Part shown: positions 58,591 to 64,000 of the stretch, piece by piece | Layout: every line of letters begins with the position of its first letter | Position numbering within the stretch: the first letter of the stretch is position 1 | NCBI GenBank assembly: GCA_031761425.1 | Contig: JARFXV010001692.1 | Location: 232,336 to 296,335 of the forward strand | Length of the DNA stretch: 64,000 nt | Origin: Cosmopolites sordidus | Taxonomy: Eukaryota > Arthropoda > Insecta > Coleoptera > Curculionidae | Reading direction: 5' to 3' | The notes under the pieces: generated by a model | Databases searched by the model: none | What the model was told of the DNA's origin: nothing | Seen by the model: only the letters and a program-made list of their open reading frames with translations | Translations under genes and position numbers: made by a program

Positions 58591-58816
58591 GTGGACTGAC
58601 ATTGAAGACGGATGAGGTGGTGACTTGCCACCCTTCCAAAGGGAAAGCCAGCAGTGATGTCAGGTCCAACGCTACGTTACCAGTCTCATTGCTTTGTTTG
58701 CACGCCTCGTACACAGCCTCACAGAGTATTGATTTAATATATCGATCCAGTTGGAGGTGAAGCTTAAATGAGATCAAGGCTCACTAACGGGCTGTAGAGC
58801 CATACGAAGAAGAAGA
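58591..58816 (+). mobile_element. Probable LINE 3' end with GAA tail
   Basis: GC-richer segment that ends GGGCTGTAGAGCCATAC followed by GAAGAAGAAGAAT. Such GGGCTGTAG(A/C)GCC(GAA)n ends are seen on insect LINEs. No domain was recognised. Confidence 0.4.
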
Positions 58817-58819
58817 ATA

Positions 58820-59865
58820 ATAGTATAGTTTCAGTTTGATTGTTGTTTCAATTACGATATATATATATACTTGGTGCTACCTTTTTTTGTTCACCAGTAT
58901 TTTAATCAACTAATCAGTCAGTCAGCCCCATCGTCCTTCAGTTGATTAATTGATTTTGGAGTGTAAAGATTTGTGGCTAATGAAACTAATTTCATCATCC
59001 TGAAATTCTGAAACGATGTTTTTAAAACCAAAAAGAAGTGTTATAGTGATTTTGCAACAAAATGGTTTGATTCAAAGTACAACAATAAACTTTAAAATAT
59101 TTTAATAAACCACATGATGTAGCAGGCCTATCCAAAATGAATCAGTGAGTCAATTATAGTGGGGTTTGACATTGCAAATTTAAATTATGTCTTAACGTAT
59201 GCCTGCTTTATATTTCTTGTTTAATATAACCAATTTTCTGTTATGTCCGAAATATTTTTTTAGTGTAATCGATCATTGGCGCTATCTCTAAAACTTGAAA
59301 AACATACTTAGAAACATTCTGTTTTTGAAAATATTTTGATAAACATTCCCGACCATTAAATCACTTAAGCAATTTGGGTTGTTGAAAATTATCTAATTCA
59401 TATACTAGATCAAATGGTAGGTGTTTTTTCCTTTATTTTTTGCTATATGGTATATGAAGGTCGCCTGACGTCAATAAATAATTGACGGCATATTGAAAAC
59501 TTAAAAGTATGTATTGGAAAATAACAAACTATCGCTAAAAATGTTTATGATATATTCTTGTTTATCATTATTTTCCATAAAACTCTAAATTGCCTATAGT
59601 AGTACAGTTTTCCAACGTGATGTGATTCGATAACTATACCAACATTTACAAGAAATGATCAAATATAATTATATCACTACAATTAATTTATATCCAAATG
59701 TACTCTAATGAAGCATAATAAAATTATGAACTATGAAGAATTTAAATCTATGAAGTAGTTAATTAGTTATTTAAGTTATTATAAGTATCTAAGAGTAATT
59801 AATAGTAAAGGAAATCTAGGTCATAAATTTAAAAAAAGAGGTTATTTAATAAGATAATTCACAGC

Positions 59866-59870
<5 letters not shown>
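58820..59870. other. Intron, no gene seen
   Basis: AT-rich; nothing recognised. Confidence 0.5.

Positions 59871-59935
<65 letters not shown>
59871..59935. repeat. (AT)n microsatellite
   Basis: TA tract at the 3' end of a minus-strand PLE-like terminus. Confidence 0.95.
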
Positions 59936-59938
<3 letters not shown>

Positions 59939-59997
59939 GATTTTCGGTCAATTGTATTAATAAAATAATTATTTTTTACTATTTTATTAAAAAATTA

Positions 59998-60040
59998 ATT
60001 ATTATTTCGGTCAATTTTACAAAACCATCCTCAGAACAAT
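59998..60040 (-). ncRNA. Hammerhead-like motif in PLE-like 3' end
   Basis: Minus strand: CUGAGGA (fits CUGANGA, 60028-60034), UGGU...GACC as stem II, GAAA (60005-60008), then UAAUAAUU. A second GACCGAAA lies 60 bp further towards the (AT)n tract at 59935. Flanked by (AT)n on both sides. Stem III and cleavage site unclear. Confidence 0.42.
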
Positions 60041-60134
60041 CACAACTCAGCTATATCTTGTTAAATAACTAATTTTTCATATCTTGTTACATAAAATATG
60101 ACATTTAAACATTTAACAACACATTTTTTGTATG

Positions 60135-60136
<2 letters not shown>

Positions 60137-60214
<78 letters not shown>
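60137..60214. repeat. (AT)n microsatellite
   Basis: TA tract between a PLE-like terminus and the REL-type LINE fragment; it passes into (AAT)n. Confidence 0.95.
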
Positions 60215-60217
<3 letters not shown>

Positions 60218-60220
60218 ATG

Positions 60221-60720
60221 ATAATAATAATGCATCAGCATCAGCAAATTGCACTAAAATACTCGCTATTCGAAAGCGCACCTCCATATTATAAGTACTC
60301 GTCTTCTCCTGTAGTTGATCGAACGGTTGATTATAACAGGCTAGATATTGTTCTAATCAACAAAAATGAGCCTTTATAACTGACATCGCAGTGCCGCTCT
60401 CTCACAACATTATAAAAACCGAGATGGAAAAATCCACAAAATATGAAAATCTGGCATACGACTTGAAGAACCAGTGAAAATTGAGTAAGGTAGATGTAGT
60501 GCCCTTCGTTATATCTGCCGAAGGCTTGATAAGCAAGAGATTTTCAAAGAATCTCGAAAGCCTGGGTATCTCGAAATCGATTGCCATAGTGGGGCAACGT
60601 GCCGCGCTCTTGCAGACGTGTCACATTGTTCGTAAAATACTATGTTAGGGTGAGAGGAACTGAATTGCTTTTTCATCTTGACATTGGAATATCGACCAGC
60701 ATGAGCTGAGATTCTACATT
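60221..60720 (+). mobile_element. LINE fragment with a restriction-like endonuclease-type C-terminus
   Basis: Plus strand, over frame changes: SSPVVDRTVDYNRLDIVLIN (from DR.V.YNRPDIVL), then a decayed IDIAVPLSHNI-like stretch, YENLAYDLKNQ, KVDVVPFVISAEGLISKRF, SKNLESLGISKSIAIV and TCHIVRKIL before a stop. The (R/K)PDIV...D pattern is that of the restriction-like endonuclease found after the RT in R2/R4/Dong-like LINEs. A TAA-rich 3' region follows. Confidence 0.62.
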
Positions 60721-60878
60721 AAGGATAAGCGGAATAATAATATTTATTTTTTCCCAAAATCATAAGGCATTGAACATCGTTAAGAAAGTACATAATAAAT
60801 ATTTAATTCTATATTAAAAAACAGAATAAAAATTAATTACAATTCAAATATAATATCTATAACAAGGCACAAATAAAA

Positions 60879-60886
<8 letters not shown>

Positions 60887-60938
<52 letters not shown>
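60887..60938. repeat. (AT)n microsatellite
   Basis: AT tract on the truncated 5' side of the RTE-like fragment. Confidence 0.95.
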
Positions 60939-60939
<1 letters not shown>

Positions 60940-60942
<3 letters not shown>

Positions 60943-61209
60943 AATAAGATGGTATAATGACCAATGGTGCATGCTTAAGCCATCTTAGATTTGCAGATGA
61001 TATCGTTCACCTTTTATAAGCCCCAGATGAGCTGCAAAGACGCAAAGAAGAGCTGTAAAGGGTTGGCGAACCATTTTGCTTAAAAATAAAGCTGAAAAAC
61101 AGTCAGGTTATTTTCAATAAATTTGCTTTCAGACAGAAGAATTTTAGTTTTAGGAAGGAATTTGGAGTGGATTTGCAGTGGATCGACACGGGCTGATGAT
61201 GATGATGAT
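60940..61209 (+). mobile_element. RTE-like LINE, internally deleted
   Basis: Plus strand: DGIMTNGACLSHLRFADDIV with the catalytic FADD box (palm domain), ELQRRKEEL, then KNSQVIFNKFAFR, and after a deletion of most of the C-terminus LQWIDTG and a TGATGATGATGATG tail. The terminus TGGATCGACACGGGC is the same as at 335 (TGGATCGATACGGGC). Confidence 0.8.
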
Positions 61210-61214
61210 ATTGT

Positions 61215-62030
61215 TTTTATCTGTTTAATCTTATATGGCTCATATTCCATTAGGGTTCTCTCAGGCACAACCTAACTGACGGAGGCTAGAAAGCGGTCTA
61301 GGTGCTAATGTTGACATTCTGGTGGGGTAAATATTAGTTAAAAGTCCTTTATTTCAAATAGACTTTCTCAGCGAGACTAACTGCATATTGCATGTTTAGT
61401 CCGGGGTTTAGACGGCACGACATGGTTCGGTGGACCTCTCGCCGCTGTTATGGCGCTGAGCGTTTGCAAAAACCTCGCCTTCCTAAAAAGGTATCTTAGG
61501 CTTGAACAGAATCCTTCAAACTACTAGTTTTTTTTTATTAATTATGTAAAGGCAAGATCATCGCATAAATGGATTTTCCGAGATATTAATGCCTATATCG
61601 ATACGGTTTTTCGATAATTTTTTTTTAGATTAAACCAAAATGTATACCTGACGAGCCTATGTCTTTCAATTAATATTTATTGATATTTTTGTTTTATAAA
61701 ATTTTTACGTGTCTTTTTTACATATTACATAAGATTGTTGTGAATTAGCTATAAATATTTACATTTTAATATATTTTATAATTTCTGCAAATAAACAGGC
61801 TTTTAATCGCACTTTAGTTTAAAAGTTTTAGTAGAAAATAGTATCGGTGTAATATTTAACTGTAATTAACATTAATGTGGTAATAAGATTTGTCGAAATT
61901 AACTAGTTTCGGTTTTTTCCGCAATGTCCACTTCAGTTAGTTGTCATGATGTGCAAATATATTCCTAATGAAAAAAATCAACGACGACAACGATGAAAAA
62001 GACGACATTATTAATTGTTGAAACTTAAAG
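61215..62030. other. Intron, no gene seen
   Basis: GC-richer at 61270-61480, AT-rich after; nothing recognised. Confidence 0.45.
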
Positions 62031-62159
62031 CGACGTTACATATTAACTTTATAAAGGGTGGCAAGTGTCACGTTAGTATTTTGTTTTGGGGCCTTTTTTG
62101 TGATATTTGTGTTTGGGTTTGGCTGCTGTGTAGTCCAGAAATGCAAGTTTTATTATAGA

Positions 62160-62560
62160 TAAATACACTTTAAAAGAATGCAGTGAAATTTTTGTAATTT
62201 ACATTAAAAAAAAAGAATTGTTGCAACTCAGAGTGAATTTAGGCGAAAAATATTCTAATCGTCTATCTATTCATGAAACGACAATTTCAAGAACATCGTT
62301 TATTCAAGTAATTTCAAGAACAGTTAGTGTTGCGCTCCACACTAGGGATCCAAGAACAGTGCGAAGAGCTAATAAAATTGCACTGTTGGAGTAAATTGTG
62401 CAGGAGTCTTCATAAATGTTGATTCGACAATGTGGTGCACAATTGGAAATTTCTCAAAAAACTTGTGGGGTTTATGCCGATGCCGAAAAGGTGGCAAAAT
62501 CGTGGAACACAGTGTATCGAGCTATAAGGAGACACTAGAATAAGAATCTTGTAACTAAAT
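62160..62560 (+). mobile_element. DUF4817-type transposase N-terminal remnant
   Basis: Plus strand: KECSEIFVIYIKKKELLQL, VNLGEKYSNR, then DPRTVRRANKIALLE and LIRQCGAQLEISQKTCG, equivalent to the helix-turn-helix region (RTVR...N...LEE.V.E.P..S.R....Q...S..T...I). Stops present; rest of the element absent. Confidence 0.55.
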
Positions 62561-62584
62561 GATACTATCTTTTTTAATACAAGA

Positions 62585-62993
62585 CTGTGGCGACTCGTGG
62601 GTTTTTAAAGTGGGAGGGCGTAGAAGAAAATAGTGCTGCTGAAGATTTTTTTTGCTTCCCCCTTCCTCCTTTTTACATTTCGTGCTATTGAAATCTTATT
62701 CAGGAAGTGAACCAGGATTTTTTTTAATATATTATTAAATATTTTTATTTAAAAAGTACTACTCAGTGTTTACACATGTAGCAAATTCCAAACCAAAACA
62801 AGTATTCGCGAAGCGAACGAAATACGCCACGCGAGACTAACACTAATTTTAATTTTTAATAGTATCTTAAAATGAGTTAAAGGAAAGAAACTGAACGGAA
62901 ATAAAATAAGGTGTTTTGCTCTGAAGAATTGTTTACTGTGATAAATGCTGGAGGGGCGGCACCCTAACGCCCCTCCCTCACTAGCCGCCACTG
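62585..62993. mobile_element. Probable non-autonomous hAT element
   Basis: 409 bp between CTGTGGCGACTCGTG and (on the other strand) CAGTGGCGGCTAGTG, the CAGTGGCG type of hAT inverted repeat. The expected 8-bp target duplications do not match well (ATACAAGA and TAAAAACT). No coding. Confidence 0.5.
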
Positions 62994-64000
62994 TAAAAAC
63001 TGTTACTTTCTCTTCAGAAAGTAAGTAGTGATTTTAAAACATTAATCTTTAATATTGCATTGGTAATACTTAGAAATATAACGTACATTTCTAAGATCTA
63101 TAACAATATTAATGATGTCTATATAATGAAGCAATGCGTAAAACAGTACAAGTTTCTTTAAATGGTCAACTGTTACGTTTATGGCACCTGTTCTAAATAA
63201 CGTCTAATCAATTTTATCCGTGTGGTAACATGAAAGAAAAACTAGAAACAAAATACAAAAGGACTTTCAATTACTAGAAACAATTTTATGGCGGGATAAC
63301 TACGTACATTATTGATTCTCATTTATCGTGTGTAATATCAAACTCGATGAAATTTTGTGTAGTAAATAGAAGTCATACATAAAAAAAATATATACATATT
63401 ATCTATCTAACAATGGAAAAATACGTTATTACCACAACCAAATGACAACAGCGATGATGCAATCCGATTATAATATTATATTTCTATTTATAATTTGGCT
63501 GCGGTTCATAAAATTGTACTCAGGTGTCTGAGTAGGAGTTTCAGTCGCGGGCTTCTGATACTGAAAGTCTTATTTAATCTTACATTCTTTCTTTACCAAA
63601 TTTTCAAAAATATTTCGTTGTATTTTCAAAACTCTATTAATGCAAATTTTAAAATATTTATAGTGACTGACAGTGAAATATGAAACACTATATTTCAGAC
63701 TATTAAATAATATTTTTGTTGGTGGTTTATCATGTTAGCAGTATAACATTTTTATTTATGGTGGGACAGCGGTTTTTTTGCAAACAGCAAATATTTATTT
63801 AATTTTTATATGACATTTGGTTTTGTTTCGAAAATTCACCATGCTTCTAAACAAAGTCGTCTGACTCACCAAAGATTTTTTCTTCTCAAAACAAAATTTC
63901 TTCATAGGACGTTAATATTTTTTTTACTCTCTGTTTTGTAACTGAAACACACTAATTATGGTATGAATATTGGAAATATTCTAAAATAAATGTTTTGTTG
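62994..64000. other. Intron or intergenic, no gene seen
   Basis: AT-rich to the window end; frames are short and without domains. Confidence 0.5.

Noticed and set aside
58430..58777. 115-codon minus-strand frame as a single gene
   Set aside because: Its C-terminal half is mariner transposase; the N-terminal half is antisense to a probable LINE 3' end.

Overview
The window is AT-rich animal DNA, almost certainly from an insect. It holds the 3' half of a nemo / Nemo-like kinase (NLK) gene, whose encoded C-terminus ends in the insect-type SPHQW(D) tail. Around it lies a dense mix of transposable elements typical of insects: many mariner lineages, piggyBac, pogo-like, Tc1/mariner relatives with a DUF4817-type helix-turn-helix, several non-LTR retrotransposons and Penelope-like elements. 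The order is not settled; a beetle or hemipteran would fit the repeat load.

Layout. 1-2.1 kb: RTE-like and Penelope-like (PLE) 3' ends embedded in (AT)n tracts. 2.5-9.3 kb: four plus-strand nemo exons, with mariner fragments and a complete but decayed piggyBac in the introns. 9.3-24.3 kb: one 15-kb nemo intron with a LINE carrying a 515-codon open RT frame, a mariner MITE, a mariner nested inside another mariner, and more mariner and DUF4817-type remnants. 24.35-26.87 kb: last nemo coding exon (17 residues) and a long 3' UTR. 27-55 kb: intergenic DNA made largely of decayed transposons, including a partial duplicate of the nemo 3' UTR at 30.6-31.2 kb, two pogo-like elements, tRNA-related SINEs, and a DUF4817-type transposon with intact ends inserted in a mariner. 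55.1-55.6 kb: a CpG-rich promoter-like block and first coding exon (MGN...C, phase 0, strong donor) of a second plus-strand gene whose other exons are not seen. 55.6-64 kb: the presumed first intron of that gene, again transposon-rich.

The most interesting signal is a recurring hammerhead-ribozyme-like motif (CUGANGA, stem II, GAAA, short stem III, UH, stem I). It occurs at about ten places, in at least three sequence families, always in PLE-like 3' ends and several times in inverted pairs. A second signal is that retroelement fragments of unrelated families are bounded by (AT)n tracts, often on both sides, suggesting either a target preference or microsatellite growth from their tails.

All calls rest on reading translations and motifs by eye. 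No search was run, so family names are by recognised motifs, and boundaries without a stated terminal repeat or target duplication are approximate.
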